From Candidatus Rubrivivax defluviihabitans (GTDB lineage Bacteria > Pseudomonadota > Gammaproteobacteria > Burkholderiales > Burkholderiaceae_C): a stretch of DNA of 64,000 nt. The position numbers were made by a program, and so were the translations under genes. The DNA lies in contig JADJMW010000009.1 in assembly GCA_016709385.1 (NCBI GenBank), positions 1-64,000 on the forward strand, in the 5' to 3' direction. Positions 16,585-25,862 of the stretch are shown in pieces (position 1 is the stretch's first letter; each line of letters starts with the position of its first letter). The notes under the pieces are model-generated. The model searched no databases. It was not told the origin of the DNA and worked only from the letters and a program-made list of their open reading frames with translations.

Positions 16585-17559
16585 GTGCTTGCCTACCACT
16601 CCGACGCCTTCGTGCTGCCTCTGCCACCGGGGCACAGCTTCCCGATGTCGAAATACCGTCTGCTGCGCGAGGCGGCCGAAGCCACGCTGCCCGGGGTGCG
16701 CGTGCGCGAGGCGCAGCCGGCCAGCGACGGCGAACTGGCGCTGGCGCACGAACCGGCGTGGATCAGCGCCGTGACCGAGGGCACGCTGTCTGCGGCGGCG
16801 CAACGCGAGATCGGGTTTCCGTGGTCCGAGCGCATGGTGGAGCGTTCGCGGCGCTCGGTCGGCGCCACCATCATGGCGGCGCGTGCGGCACTGCTGGGTG
16901 GTGATGGCACGGGCGAGGGTGTGGCCGCCAACCTGGCCGGCGGCACGCACCATGCTTACGCTCACAAGGGCTCGGGCTACTGCGTCTTCAACGACGTGGC
17001 GGTAGCGGCGCGGCTGATGCAGGCCGAATGGCACCGCGTGCGGCGGTGGCTGCTGCGCGTGCTGGTGATCGACCTCGACGTGCACCAGGGCAACGGCACG
17101 GCGGCGATCTTTCGCGACGACCCCACGGTCTTCACGCTGTCGATGCACGGGGCGAAGAATTTTCCTTTCCGCAAGGAAGCCGGCGACCTGGATGTGGAAC
17201 TGCCCGACGGCTGCGCCGACGCCGACTATCTGGACGCGCTGGACCGCGCCCTGGACACCGTCTGGGCGCGACACGGCGACTCACTGCCCGGGCTGGCGTT
17301 CTACCTCGCCGGTGCCGACCCGCACGAAGACGACCGCCTGGGCCGCCTGAAGCTCACGGCGGGCGGCCTGGCCGAGCGCGACCGCCGCGTGCTGGCGGCG
17401 CTGCGCCGTCAACGCATTCCGGTGGCGCTGTCGATGGCCGGCGGCTACGGCCGCGACCTGGCCACCACGGTGGCCATACAGCGCCGCACGCTGGCCGAGG
17501 CGCTGGGCTCCTGGCAGTCGTGGCATCGCGGACGCGCGGTGGAAGAATGCGCGCCATGA
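16585..17559 (+). CDS. histone deacetylase family protein
   Basis: A 324-residue zinc amidohydrolase of the HDAC/acetoin-utilisation superfamily, likely removing acyl groups from polyamines or other small amides. Signatures are HSFPMSKYRLLRE near the N-terminus, the active-site histidine pair in GGTHHAYAHKGSGYCVFND, the zinc ligands in VIDLDVHQGNGTAAIF, and the last zinc aspartate in YLAGADPHEDDRLGRL. The GTG at 16585 (VLAYHSDAFVLPLPPGH) was preferred because an ATG at 16525 would begin inside the phasin promoter. It overlaps the thioesterase gene by four bases. Confidence 0.9.
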   Translation: MLAYHSDAFVLPLPPGHSFPMSKYRLLREAAEATLPGVRVREAQPASDGELALAHEPAWISAVTEGTLSAAAQREIGFPWSERMVERSRRSVGATIMAARAALLGGDGTGEGVAANLAGGTHHAYAHKGSGYCVFNDVAVAARLMQAEWHRVRRWLLRVLVIDLDVHQGNGTAAIFRDDPTVFTLSMHGAKNFPFRKEAGDLDVELPDGCADADYLDALDRALDTVWARHGDSLPGLAFYLAGADPHEDDRLGRLKLTAGGLAERDRRVLAALRRQRIPVALSMAGGYGRDLATTVAIQRRTLAEALGSWQSWHRGRAVEECAP

Positions 17560-17999
17560 CCGAACGCCACCAGCCACTGCCCCGCGCCCATTTCCCGCTT
17601 TTCCGCACCATCCACACGCGCTGGATGGACAACGACATCTATGGCCACGTGAACAACGTCGTGCACTACAGCTTGTTCGACACGGCGGTCAACGGCTACC
17701 TCATCGAGGCCGGTGCGCTGGACATCCACCACGGCGCCGTCATCGGCCTGGTGGTGCACACGCAGTGCCACTATTTCGAGTCGATTGCCTTCCCGCAGGC
17801 GGTGCATGCCGGCCTGCGCGTGGCGCATCTGGGCCGTTCCAGCGTGCGCTACGAACTGGGCCTGTTTGCCGACGATGCCCCGCTGGCCGCCGCGGTGGGG
17901 CAGTTCACGCATGTCTACGTGGACCGCGGCACGCGCCGGCCGGCGCCACTGCCGCCGCCTCTGCTGGCGGCCTTGCGCCCGCTGCAGCACCAGCCCTGA
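17556..17999 (+). CDS. acyl-CoA thioesterase (4HBT hot-dog family)
   Basis: A 147-residue single hot-dog-fold thioesterase that would hydrolyse acyl-CoA esters in the cytosol. The 4-hydroxybenzoyl-CoA thioesterase motif is present as IHTRWMDNDIYGHVNNVVHY, with the family aspartate/histidine context and a second conserved stretch FPQAVHAGLRVAHLGRSSVR. Length is normal. The start ATG sits inside the HDAC stop (ATGA), so the two genes are translationally coupled. Substrate cannot be told from sequence. Confidence 0.9.
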   Translation: MTERHQPLPRAHFPLFRTIHTRWMDNDIYGHVNNVVHYSLFDTAVNGYLIEAGALDIHHGAVIGLVVHTQCHYFESIAFPQAVHAGLRVAHLGRSSVRYELGLFADDAPLAAAVGQFTHVYVDRGTRRPAPLPPPLLAALRPLQHQP

Positions 18000-18038
18000 A
18001 CGTCGATACCGAGTCCCTTGCCGCCGTCGACGCGGCGA

Positions 18039-18704
18039 TCACCTCGCGCCATCCACCGGTGGCCGGCTGCGCCCGCTTCCTGGACCCGCCGGGAGCGCGG
18101 GCAGCGACAGACCGGCGAGGTGCGCTTCCACCGCCTTGCCGCCGACGGCGCGAAGCGCAAAGCCCGCGGGGTCGAGCATCCAGTTCTGGATCAGGCCGTC
18201 CACCAGCGCATGCAGGCCGATGGCCAGCTGCCGCGCCGGCGGCGCCGGCACGATGTCGCCGCGCCGCTGGGCGGCCCGCAGCAGGCGCGCCAGCACCGCG
18301 AGGTGGTCGCGCCGCATCTGCAGGTGGCGCTCGCGCACCGTCGCCATCTCGTCGACATACTCGACCTTTTGCGTGAAGATCTGGAACACCCGCCGCACCT
18401 GCGCGTCGGCGGCCACGCGTTCCAGGATGCCCCGCAGGTGCGCGCGCAATGCGTCCAGCGGCGGGCTGGTGTCGGACGCAGCCAGGGCCGCCGTCTCCAT
18501 GGGCAGGCAGACCCGGGCCATCATCGCGTTGAAGAGGTCGCCCTTGTCCTTGAAGTGCCAGTAGACCGCGCCCCGGGTCACGCCGGCGGCGGCCGCGATG
18601 TCCTGCAGCGAGGTGCCCGAGACGCCCCGGGCCTGGAACAGATGTTCGGCGGCGTCCAGGATGGCGGAGCGGGTGGCGAAGGCTTCGGCCTTGGTCTTGC
18701 GCAA
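18039..18704 (-). CDS. TetR-family repressor of RND efflux operon (AcrR/TtgR type)
   Basis: A 221-residue regulator divergent from the efflux operon. The N-terminal helix-turn-helix is classical (RSAILDAAEHLFQARGVSGT, SLQDIAAAAGVTRGAVYWHF). The C-terminal ligand domain includes RVFQIFTQKVEYVDEM, similar to AcrR/TtgR regulators that sense hydrophobic drugs. No ATG exists in frame near the start. TTG at 18704 gives the expected MRKTKAEAFATR, while an ATG at 18750 is one frame off, so a TTG start or a small upstream indel are the options. A 24-bp operator lies just upstream. Confidence 0.88.
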   Translation of the reverse strand: MRKTKAEAFATRSAILDAAEHLFQARGVSGTSLQDIAAAAGVTRGAVYWHFKDKGDLFNAMMARVCLPMETAALAASDTSPPLDALRAHLRGILERVAADAQVRRVFQIFTQKVEYVDEMATVRERHLQMRRDHLAVLARLLRAAQRRGDIVPAPPARQLAIGLHALVDGLIQNWMLDPAGFALRAVGGKAVEAHLAGLSLPALPAGPGSGRSRPPVDGAR

Positions 18705-18743
18705 GGTTCGGGTCGCGGTGGCTGGGTTGGGTCGGCGGCGCCA

Positions 18744-18767
18744 TATACATTCTAGACTGTATGTATA
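18744..18767. promoter_or_regulatory. AcrR/TtgR-like operator palindrome
   Basis: Arms TATACAT and ATGTATA separated by 10 bases, in the intergenic space between the regulator and the efflux operon. Size and sequence resemble the TACATACATT..ATGTATGTA operators of AcrR-type repressors. It is AT-rich against a very GC-rich background and could also supply -10 elements. Confidence 0.75.
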
Positions 18768-18886
18768 CTGGCCGGCTTGCCGGGGGCATGCGGCGCCCAC
18801 CCGCTTCGAGGCGCCCGCGCCGACGGCTCCTGTCCCTTCGCCCCGGCGCACCTGAGCGCCCCCTGCGCCCCTGAGGTCGACTGCCC

Positions 18887-20113
18887 GTGACGCCCAGCCA
18901 CTTTCGCACTCCCCACCCGCACCGCGCTTTCTGGCCGCAGCTCTTGGTCGCCACCGTGGCGCTCGTGTCCGGCTGTAGCGGCGGCGGCACCGCCCCTGGC
19001 GGTGCGCCCGCTGGTAGCGCCACGCCGCCACCACCGCCGGTCGGGGTGATCACGGTCCAGACGCAAGCCCTGGCGCTGCAGACGGAGCTGCCCGGCCGCG
19101 TGGAGCCGGTGCGAATGGCGCAGGTACGGGCGCGCGTCAACGGCATCGTGCTCAAGCGCCAGTTCGAGGAAGGCAGCGAGGTGCGTGCCGGCCAACCGCT
19201 GTTCCTGATCGATCCGGCCCCCTACCAGGCGGCGCTGGACAGCGCCACCGCACAGCTGGCCCGCGCGCAAGCCCAGCTGGCGCAGGCCAAGGCCACGGCC
19301 GACCGCTACCAGCCGCTGGCCGAGGCCAAGGCCATCAGCCAGCAGGACTATGTCAATGCCCGGGCCGCGCAGGCGGCGGCCGAGGCCGACATGGCCGCGG
19401 GCCGCGCCGCGGTGCAGAGCGCACGCATCAACCTCGGCTACACGCAGGTCACGGCGCCGATCGCCGGGCGCGTGGGCCGTGCGCTGGTCACCGAAGGCGC
19501 GCTCGTCAGTGCGGCCGAGGCCACGCAGCTGGCGCTCATCCAGCAGACGCGCACCGTGTACGTGAACTTCACGCAGTCCAGTGCCGAGGTGCTGCGCCTG
19601 CGGCGGGCCATCGCGGCCAGCCAGCTGCGCCAGGCGGGAGCCGATGCGACCCGCGTGCGCGTGCTGCTGGAAGACGGCAGCGAATTGCCGCAAGCCGGCC
19701 GGCTGCTGTTCAGCGACCTGTCGGTGGACGCCGGTTCCGGCCAGGTGACCTTGCGCGCCGAGGTGCCGAATGCCGACGGTCTGCTGCTGCCGGGCCAGTA
19801 TGTGCGCGTGCGCCTGAGCCAGGCCGAAATGCCGGCCGGCATCCTGCTGCCGCAGCAGGCCGTGACGCGTTCGGCCCAGGGCGACACGGTGCTCGTCGTC
19901 GGCGAGGGCAACAAACCCATGCCGCGTCAGGTGCAGGTGAATTCGGCGCAGAACGGGCACTGGGTCGTGACCGGCGGGCTGCAGGCCGGGGAACGCGTCA
20001 TCGTCGACGGCTTCCAGAAGATGTTCGTGCCCGGCGCACCGGTGACGCCGGTACCGTGGGCGCCGGCCGGCGCCGCGTCGGCAGCGGCTGCGCCCGCTTC
20101 GGCGCCCCGCTAG
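18887..20113 (+). CDS. RND efflux periplasmic adaptor lipoprotein (MexA/AcrA type)
   Basis: A 408-residue membrane-fusion protein linking the inner-membrane pump to the outer-membrane channel. The lipoprotein signal ends at the lipobox LVSGC (about residue 30). Lipoyl/barrel-sandwich halves are visible (ARVNGIVLKRQFEEGSEVRA and VTAPIAGRVGRALVTEGALV) around an alanine/glutamine-rich coiled-coil hairpin (ATAQLARAQAQLAQAKATAD). The start is a GTG. It is the first gene of a three-gene operon; 12 bases separate it from the pump. Confidence 0.95.
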   Translation: MTPSHFRTPHPHRAFWPQLLVATVALVSGCSGGGTAPGGAPAGSATPPPPPVGVITVQTQALALQTELPGRVEPVRMAQVRARVNGIVLKRQFEEGSEVRAGQPLFLIDPAPYQAALDSATAQLARAQAQLAQAKATADRYQPLAEAKAISQQDYVNARAAQAAAEADMAAGRAAVQSARINLGYTQVTAPIAGRVGRALVTEGALVSAAEATQLALIQQTRTVYVNFTQSSAEVLRLRRAIAASQLRQAGADATRVRVLLEDGSELPQAGRLLFSDLSVDAGSGQVTLRAEVPNADGLLLPGQYVRVRLSQAEMPAGILLPQQAVTRSAQGDTVLVVGEGNKPMPRQVQVNSAQNGHWVVTGGLQAGERVIVDGFQKMFVPGAPVTPVPWAPAGAASAAAAPASAPR

Positions 20114-20125
20114 GCGCGGCTCGAC

Positions 20126-23100
20126 ATGGCCCAGTTCTTCATCGACCGTCCCATCTTCGCGTGGGTCATCGCACTCTTCGTGCTGGTGCTCGGCAGCGTG
20201 GCCGTGACGCAGTTGCCGGTGTCGCAGTACCCGCCGGTGGCGCCGCCGTCCATCGTCGTCTCGGCGGCCTACCCCGGCGCCTCGGCGCAGACGCTGGAAG
20301 ACAGCGTGCTGTCGGTCATCGAGCGCGAAATGAACGGCGCGCCGGGCCTGATCTACATGGAGTCGGTGGCGCAGGCCGACGGCAGCGGCAATATCACGCT
20401 CAGCTTCCAGGCCGGCACCAACGCCGACCTGGCGCAGGTGGAGGTGCAGAACCGCCTGGCGCGTGCCACGCCACGCCTGCCGGCGGCGGTGACGCAGCAG
20501 GGCGTGCGCGTGGACAAGGCGCGCAGCAATTTCCTGCTCTTCACCATCCTCTCGTCCAGCAACCCCGACATCGACCCCATCGCTTTGGGCGACTTCGCGG
20601 CACGCAACGTGCTGCCCGAACTGCAGCGCGTGCCGGGCGTGGGCCAGGCGCAGCTGTTCGGCACCGAGCGGGCCATGCGCATCTGGATCGACCCCGCCAA
20701 GCTGCTGGGCTACCAGCTGTCCACGTCCGACGTGGTGGCGGCGATCCGGGCGCAGAACGCGCAGGTCTCGGCCGGCGCCATCGGCGACCTGCCGAACGTG
20801 GCCGGGCAGGGCATCTTTGCCACGGTGGTGGTGCGCGGCCAGCTCAGCACGGTGGAGCAGTTCGGCCGCATCGCGCTGCGCGCCAACCCCGACGGCTCCA
20901 CCGTGCGCCTGGCCGACGTGGCGCGCATCGAGCTCGGGGCGCAGGCCTACGCCACCTCGGCGCGACTGAACGGCAAGCCGTCCACCGGCATCGGCGTGCA
21001 GCTGTCGCCCACCGGCAATGCGCTGGCCACGGCAGGCGCCGTGCGCGCCAAGATGGAGGAGCTGCAGCGCTTCTTCCCGCCGGGCGTCAGCTATGCCATC
21101 CCCTACGACAGTTCGCGCTTCGTCAAGATCTCCATCACGCAGGTGGCGGTGACGCTGGTCGAGGCGGTGGTGCTGGTGTTCCTGGTGATGTACCTGTTCC
21201 TGCAGAACTTCCGCTACACCGTCATCCCCACCATCGTGGTGCCGGTGGCGCTGCTGGGCACTTTCGCGGTGCTGCTGGCGCTGGGCTTCTCGATCAACGT
21301 GCTCACCATGTTCGGCATGGTGCTGGTGATCGGCATCGTGGTCGACGACGCCATCGTGGTGGTCGAGAACGTCGAGCGCATCATGAGCGAGGAAGGCCTG
21401 CCGCCGCGCGAGGCCACGCGCAAGGCCATGGGCCAGATCCAGGGCGCCATCATCGGCATCACGGTGGTGCTGATCGCGGTCTTCGTGCCGCTGGCCTTCT
21501 TTGCCGGTTCGGTGGGCAATATCTACCGCCAGTTCGCCGCCGTGATGGTGGCGTCGATCGGCTTTTCGGCCTTCATGGCGCTGTCGCTCACGCCGGCGCT
21601 TTGCGCCACGCTGCTGCAGCCGGTGCCCGCCGGGCACCATGTGGAAAAGCGCGGCTTCTTCGGCTGGTTCAATCGCTTTTTCAAGCGCCGCACGCAGCAC
21701 TACGAGAGCGTGCTCTCGGGCATGGTGCGCAAGACCGGCCGCTACCTCGTCATCTACGGCGTCATCGTCGGCGTGGTGGGCTGGGTCTACCTGCGCCTGC
21801 CGACCTCGTTCCTGCCGGCCGAGGACCAGGGCAACCTGATCGTCAACGTGCAGCTGCCGCCGGGTGCCACGCAGGAACGCACGCGCGCGGTGATGGAGCA
21901 GGTGGAAGGCTTCATGCTCCAGCAGCCCGAGGTGCAGAGCATGGTGGGCGTTCTGGGCTTCAGCTTCTCGGGCCTGGGCCAGAACGCCGCGCTGGCCTTC
22001 GTGACGCTGAAGGACTGGGAGCAGCGCCCGAACCCCGAGAATTCGGCACAGGCACTGGCCGGCCGGGCCTTCGGTGCCCTGATGGGCATCCGCGATGCCT
22101 TCATCTTTCCGCTGAGCCCGCCGCCGATCCCCGAACTTGGAACCGCCTCGGGCTTCAACTTCCGCCTGCAGGACCGCGGCGGCCAGGGCCACGAGGCCCT
22201 GGTGGCCGCGCGCAACCAGTTGCTGGGCCTGGCCGCGCAGAGCAAGGTGCTCACGCAGGTGCGGCCCGACGGTCTGGAAGACGCGCCGCAGTTGCAGGTG
22301 GACATCGACCGCGACAAGGCCGCCGCCCTGGGCGTGGGCTTCGACAGCATCAATGCCACGCTGTCGGTGGCGCTGGGTTCGGCCTACGTCAACGACTTTC
22401 CCAGCAGCGGGCGCCTGCAGCGCGTGGTGGTGCAGGCCGACGCCCCGGCGCGCATGCAGCCCGAAGACGTGCTGCGGCTGCACGCCACCAACAACCAGGG
22501 CCAGCAGGTGCCGCTGTCGGCCTTCGCCGGCACACGCTGGGTCAACGGCGCCATGCAGACCGTGCGCTACAACGGCTATCCGGCCATGCGCATCGGCGGC
22601 AGTGCCGCCCCCGGCTTCAGCACCGGCGACGCGATGGCCGAGATGGAACGCCTGGCGGCACAGCTGCCGGCCGGTTTCGGTTACGAGTGGACGGGTCTTT
22701 CGCGCGAGGAGAAGATCGCCGGCAACCAGGCGCTGATCCTGTACGGCTTCGCCATCCTGGCCGTCTTCCTGTGCCTGGCCGCGTTGTACGAGAGCTGGGC
22801 CATCCCACTGGCGGTGATCCTGGTGGTGCCGCTGGGGGTTTTCGGTGTGGTGCTGGCGACGCTGTTGCGCGGCTATGCCAACGACGTGTATTTCCAGGTC
22901 GGCCTCGTCACCATCATCGGCCTGTCGGCGAAGAATGCGATCCTGATCATCGAGTTCGCCAAGGACCTGCAGGCGCAGGGCAAGAGCGCCATGGAAGCGG
23001 CGCTGGAAGCGGCGCACCTGCGCTTCCGGCCCATCGTGATGACCTCGCTGGCCTTCATCCTGGGAGTGACGCCGCTGTTCCTGGCCAGCGGCGCCGGTTC

Positions 23101-23290
23101 GGCCAGCCAGCGCGCCATCGGCACCGGCGTGGTGGGCGGCATGATCAGCGCGGTGACGCTGTCGGTGCTGTTCGTGCCGGTCTTCTTCGTCGTCGTGCGG
23201 CGCTTCTTCAAGGGCAGCGAGCGCCAGCGCCGCAGGTATGCGCACGAGACGGACAACAGCAATCTTCACGTGCCCATGGAGGACCGCTGA
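20126..23290 (+). CDS. RND multidrug efflux pump, inner-membrane permease (AcrB/MexB, HAE1)
   Basis: A 1054-residue proton-driven transporter, the normal length for HAE1 pumps. It starts MAQFFIDRPIFAWVIALFVL as expected. The proton-relay aspartate pair in TM4 is present (GIVVDDAIVVVENVERIMSE), as are the TM10-11 signatures (VGLVTIIGLSAKNAILIIEF and RFRPIVMTSLAFILGVTPLF). Two large periplasmic loops carry the porter and docking domains (LPTSFLPAEDQGNLIVNVQL). It would export hydrophobic and amphiphilic compounds with the adjacent adaptor and channel. The residue pattern does not define individual substrates. Confidence 0.97.
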   Translation: MAQFFIDRPIFAWVIALFVLVLGSVAVTQLPVSQYPPVAPPSIVVSAAYPGASAQTLEDSVLSVIEREMNGAPGLIYMESVAQADGSGNITLSFQAGTNADLAQVEVQNRLARATPRLPAAVTQQGVRVDKARSNFLLFTILSSSNPDIDPIALGDFAARNVLPELQRVPGVGQAQLFGTERAMRIWIDPAKLLGYQLSTSDVVAAIRAQNAQVSAGAIGDLPNVAGQGIFATVVVRGQLSTVEQFGRIALRANPDGSTVRLADVARIELGAQAYATSARLNGKPSTGIGVQLSPTGNALATAGAVRAKMEELQRFFPPGVSYAIPYDSSRFVKISITQVAVTLVEAVVLVFLVMYLFLQNFRYTVIPTIVVPVALLGTFAVLLALGFSINVLTMFGMVLVIGIVVDDAIVVVENVERIMSEEGLPPREATRKAMGQIQGAIIGITVVLIAVFVPLAFFAGSVGNIYRQFAAVMVASIGFSAFMALSLTPALCATLLQPVPAGHHVEKRGFFGWFNRFFKRRTQHYESVLSGMVRKTGRYLVIYGVIVGVVGWVYLRLPTSFLPAEDQGNLIVNVQLPPGATQERTRAVMEQVEGFMLQQPEVQSMVGVLGFSFSGLGQNAALAFVTLKDWEQRPNPENSAQALAGRAFGALMGIRDAFIFPLSPPPIPELGTASGFNFRLQDRGGQGHEALVAARNQLLGLAAQSKVLTQVRPDGLEDAPQLQVDIDRDKAAALGVGFDSINATLSVALGSAYVNDFPSSGRLQRVVVQADAPARMQPEDVLRLHATNNQGQQVPLSAFAGTRWVNGAMQTVRYNGYPAMRIGGSAAPGFSTGDAMAEMERLAAQLPAGFGYEWTGLSREEKIAGNQALILYGFAILAVFLCLAALYESWAIPLAVILVVPLGVFGVVLATLLRGYANDVYFQVGLVTIIGLSAKNAILIIEFAKDLQAQGKSAMEAALEAAHLRFRPIVMTSLAFILGVTPLFLASGAGSASQRAIGTGVVGGMISAVTLSVLFVPVFFVVVRRFFKGSERQRRRYAHETDNSNLHVPMEDR

Positions 23291-23291
23291 C

Positions 23292-24692
23292 ATGAAGCGC
23301 TCCCTGTCCCGACTCCAACCCCTGCGGCGGGTTGCTGCGCTGGTCCTGGCGTCGCTGCTGGCGGCCTGCAGCCTGACGCCCGACCACGTGCGACCGGCAC
23401 CGCCTGTCGCGCCGGCCTGGGTCGATGCCGGCAGCGCCACGGGCACGCCCGCGGCCGACCTAGACTGGGCCGACTTCCTCACCGACGAGCGCATCCGCGC
23501 ACTGGTGCGGCTGGCGCTGCAGAACAACCGCGACCTGCGCATCGCGGTGCTGAATGTCGAGCAGGTGCGGGCCTTGTACGGCGTGCAGCGTGCCGACCGG
23601 CTGCCCAGCGTGGGCGTCGGCGCCGCGGCGGCGCGGGCGGCCAACGGCAACGGCGACGCCTATACCGTGGGCTTCGCCGTCAGCGCCTTCGAGCTCGACC
23701 TCTTCGGTCGCGTCAAGGCCTTGTCGAACGCGGCGCTGGCGCGTTACCTGGCCAGCGACGAAGGCCGGCGCGCGGCCCAGATGACGCTGATCGCGGCGGT
23801 GGCCAATGCGGAACTGACGCTGCGCGCCGACGACGAGCAGCTGCAGGTGACGCGCAGCACGCTGGCTTCGCGCGAAGAGGTGCTGCGGTTGGTGCGCGTG
23901 CGCTTCGAAGGCGGCGTGGCCGCCGAGCCCGAACTGCGCGCCGCGGAATCACTGCTGGCCGGTGCACGGGCCACTCTGGCCGCCCTGCAGCGCCAGCGCC
24001 AGCAGGACCTGAATGCCCTGGTGCTGCTGCTGGGCCAGCCGCTGCCGGCGGACTTGCCGCCGGCGCCGCCGCTGAACGCCTTCACGCTGGCCGAACTGCC
24101 GGTGGGGCTGCCCTCCGAGGTGCTGCTGCAACGCCCCGACATCCGCGCCGCCGAACAGCAACTGATGGCGGCGAATGCCAATATCGGCGCCGCACGCGCC
24201 GCCTTCTTCCCGCGCATCACGCTCACCGCCAGTGCGGGCACGGCCAGTACGCAGTTGTCGGGCCTGTTCGAGAACACCGCCTGGGCCTTCACCGGCAACC
24301 TGCTGCAGCCGCTGTTCGACGCCGGGCGCAACCAGGCGAACCTGGACGCCGCACGCGCGGCACACGGCATTGCCGTGGCGCAGTACGAGAAGGCGATCCA
24401 GGTCGCCTTTCGCGAAGTGGCCGATGCACTGGCCGGGCGCGCCACGCTGGGCCAACAACTGGCGGCGCAGCAGGCACAGGTGGCGGCCGAGGCGCGCCGG
24501 GTCGAGCTGGCCGAATTGCTGTTGCGCGGCGGCGCCGCCACCTTGCTGGACAGCCTGGACGCCGAACGGGTGCTGCTGGTGGCACGCCAGCAGGCGGTGC
24601 TGTTGAACCTGGCGCGCCTGCAGAACGAGGTGCTGCTGTACCGCGTGCTCGGCGGCGGCGCCGGAACGATGGCGGTGGCGGCCGCCGAGTAG
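23292..24692 (+). CDS. RND outer-membrane channel lipoprotein (NodT/OprM family)
   Basis: A 466-residue TolC-like outer-membrane factor that completes the tripartite pump. It starts one base after the permease stop. The signal peptide ends at lipobox LLAAC (residue 24). Two repeats of the helical barrel are recognisable (LVRLALQNNRDLRIAVLNVE in the first half; PSEVLLQRPDIRAAEQQLMA and RAAFFPRITLTASAGTASTQ in the second), followed by FRQ/FREVADAL-type and TLLDSLDAERVLLVARQQA sequences. Length is typical for NodT-type channels. Confidence 0.95.
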   Translation: MKRSLSRLQPLRRVAALVLASLLAACSLTPDHVRPAPPVAPAWVDAGSATGTPAADLDWADFLTDERIRALVRLALQNNRDLRIAVLNVEQVRALYGVQRADRLPSVGVGAAAARAANGNGDAYTVGFAVSAFELDLFGRVKALSNAALARYLASDEGRRAAQMTLIAAVANAELTLRADDEQLQVTRSTLASREEVLRLVRVRFEGGVAAEPELRAAESLLAGARATLAALQRQRQQDLNALVLLLGQPLPADLPPAPPLNAFTLAELPVGLPSEVLLQRPDIRAAEQQLMAANANIGAARAAFFPRITLTASAGTASTQLSGLFENTAWAFTGNLLQPLFDAGRNQANLDAARAAHGIAVAQYEKAIQVAFREVADALAGRATLGQQLAAQQAQVAAEARRVELAELLLRGGAATLLDSLDAERVLLVARQQAVLLNLARLQNEVLLYRVLGGGAGTMAVAAAE

Positions 24693-24878
24693 CCGCCCGG
24701 CGCCGCGCGGCAGCGGCCAGCCGTGTGTTGCACCCGACGGCGCACCGCCGTGCCGGCTGCCGCGGCACGCGCCTTGCGGCCCGGGCCGATCCAGCGAGCC
24801 GGATGGCTGCGTCGGACGCAGCGCTTGCAAGCGTTTTCTTGGGCCTGCGTATAGTTCGTGGCCAGGAGGGCCACGGCC

Positions 24879-25796
24879 ATGCAGGTTGCAGTCATCGGAG
24901 TCGGTCACGTCGGCGCCAGCGTCGCGGTGGCCTTGCTGCAGACGGGGGCGGCGCGCGAGTTGCTGCTGCACGACCACGACCATGCGCGCGCCGAGGGCGA
25001 GGCCATGGACCTGGCGCACGGCGTGCCCTACTACCCGAGGGCGCGTGTGCGCGCCGTGACGCTGGACGAGGCCGTGTGCGCCGACGTGGTGGTCTTCGCC
25101 GCCGGGCGCAACGGCCGGCCCGGCGAGACGCGGCTGCAATTGCTGGCCGACAACGTTCGCGTGGCCAGCGAGATCGGCCGCCGGCTGGCCGGCGGCGCGG
25201 CCTTGGTGGTGGTGGTGTCCAACCCGGTGGACGTGCTGACGCGCGTCATGCAGCAGGCCTCGGGCCTGCCGACGGCCCGCGTGCTGGGCACCGGCACCAT
25301 GCTCGACACGGCGCGGCTGCGCGAGCGGCTGGGCCAGCATCTGGGGGTGGACGCCCGCTCGGTGCATGCGCAGGTGCTGGGCGAGCATGGCGACTCGGAA
25401 TTCGTGCAGTGGTCGGCGGCCCAGGTCGGCGGCCGGCCGCTGCGCCTGTGGCCCGGCTGGACGACCGCCGACGAAGCCCGCCTGGGCAGCGAGGTGCGGC
25501 GCGCGGCCTACGAGATCATCCAGCGCAAGGGCGTGACCAACCACGCCATCGGGCTGGTGACGGCCGACCTGGTACGCGCTGTCGTTCGCGATGAGCACCG
25601 CGTGCTCACCGTGTCGCGGCTGCAGGACGGCGACCCGGCCCTGGCCGACGTGGCGCTGTCGCTGCCCGCGGTGGTGAGCCGGGCCGGCGCCGGCATGGTC
25701 ATCACCCCCACGCTCGACGAGGCTGAACTCGCGGCGCTGCAGCACTCGGCCGGCGTGCTGCGCCAGGCCTGGTCCGGCGTCGCGTCGCCGGCCTGA
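24879..25796 (+). CDS. L-lactate/2-hydroxyacid dehydrogenase, LDH/MDH superfamily
   Basis: A 305-residue NAD-dependent dehydrogenase of the lactate/malate family. It has the Rossmann motif GVGHVG (7-12), catalytic H170 (GEHGDSE), substrate arginine R146 with D143 (MLDTARLR) and loop arginine R85 (PGETR). The specificity position that is Gln in lactate and Arg in malate dehydrogenases (residue 102 in LDH numbering) is glycine here (G79 in AAGRNGRPGETR). The true substrate may therefore be a bulkier 2-oxoacid. An AGGAGGG ribosome site eight bases upstream supports the ATG at 24879. It stands alone, convergent with the peptidase gene. Confidence 0.88.
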   Translation: MQVAVIGVGHVGASVAVALLQTGAARELLLHDHDHARAEGEAMDLAHGVPYYPRARVRAVTLDEAVCADVVVFAAGRNGRPGETRLQLLADNVRVASEIGRRLAGGAALVVVVSNPVDVLTRVMQQASGLPTARVLGTGTMLDTARLRERLGQHLGVDARSVHAQVLGEHGDSEFVQWSAAQVGGRPLRLWPGWTTADEARLGSEVRRAAYEIIQRKGVTNHAIGLVTADLVRAVVRDEHRVLTVSRLQDGDPALADVALSLPAVVSRAGAGMVITPTLDEAELAALQHSAGVLRQAWSGVASPA

Positions 25797-25799
25797 GGG

Positions 25800-25852
25800 C
25801 GGGAAAGACACAAGAGGCGCAAAGGGCGCGAAAGGCGCCAAAGAGGCAACAG
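25800..25852. repeat. degenerate GGCGC-AAAG repeats between convergent genes
   Basis: Five imperfect copies of an 8-10 base unit (AGGCGCAAAG, GGCGCGAAAG, GCGCCAAAG and similar) fill the gap between the dehydrogenase and the peptidase. Similar purine-rich spacer repeats occur between convergent genes in other Burkholderiales. There is no T-run terminator. Confidence 0.5.
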
Positions 25853-25862
25853 GCGCGTTCGG

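Noticed and set aside
18752..23650. A very long open frame (over 1600 codons) on the minus strand across the RND operon
   Set aside because: It is the antisense shadow of GC-rich efflux genes; its translation is histidine/arginine/glutamine-rich with no domain, while the plus strand encodes clear pump proteins.
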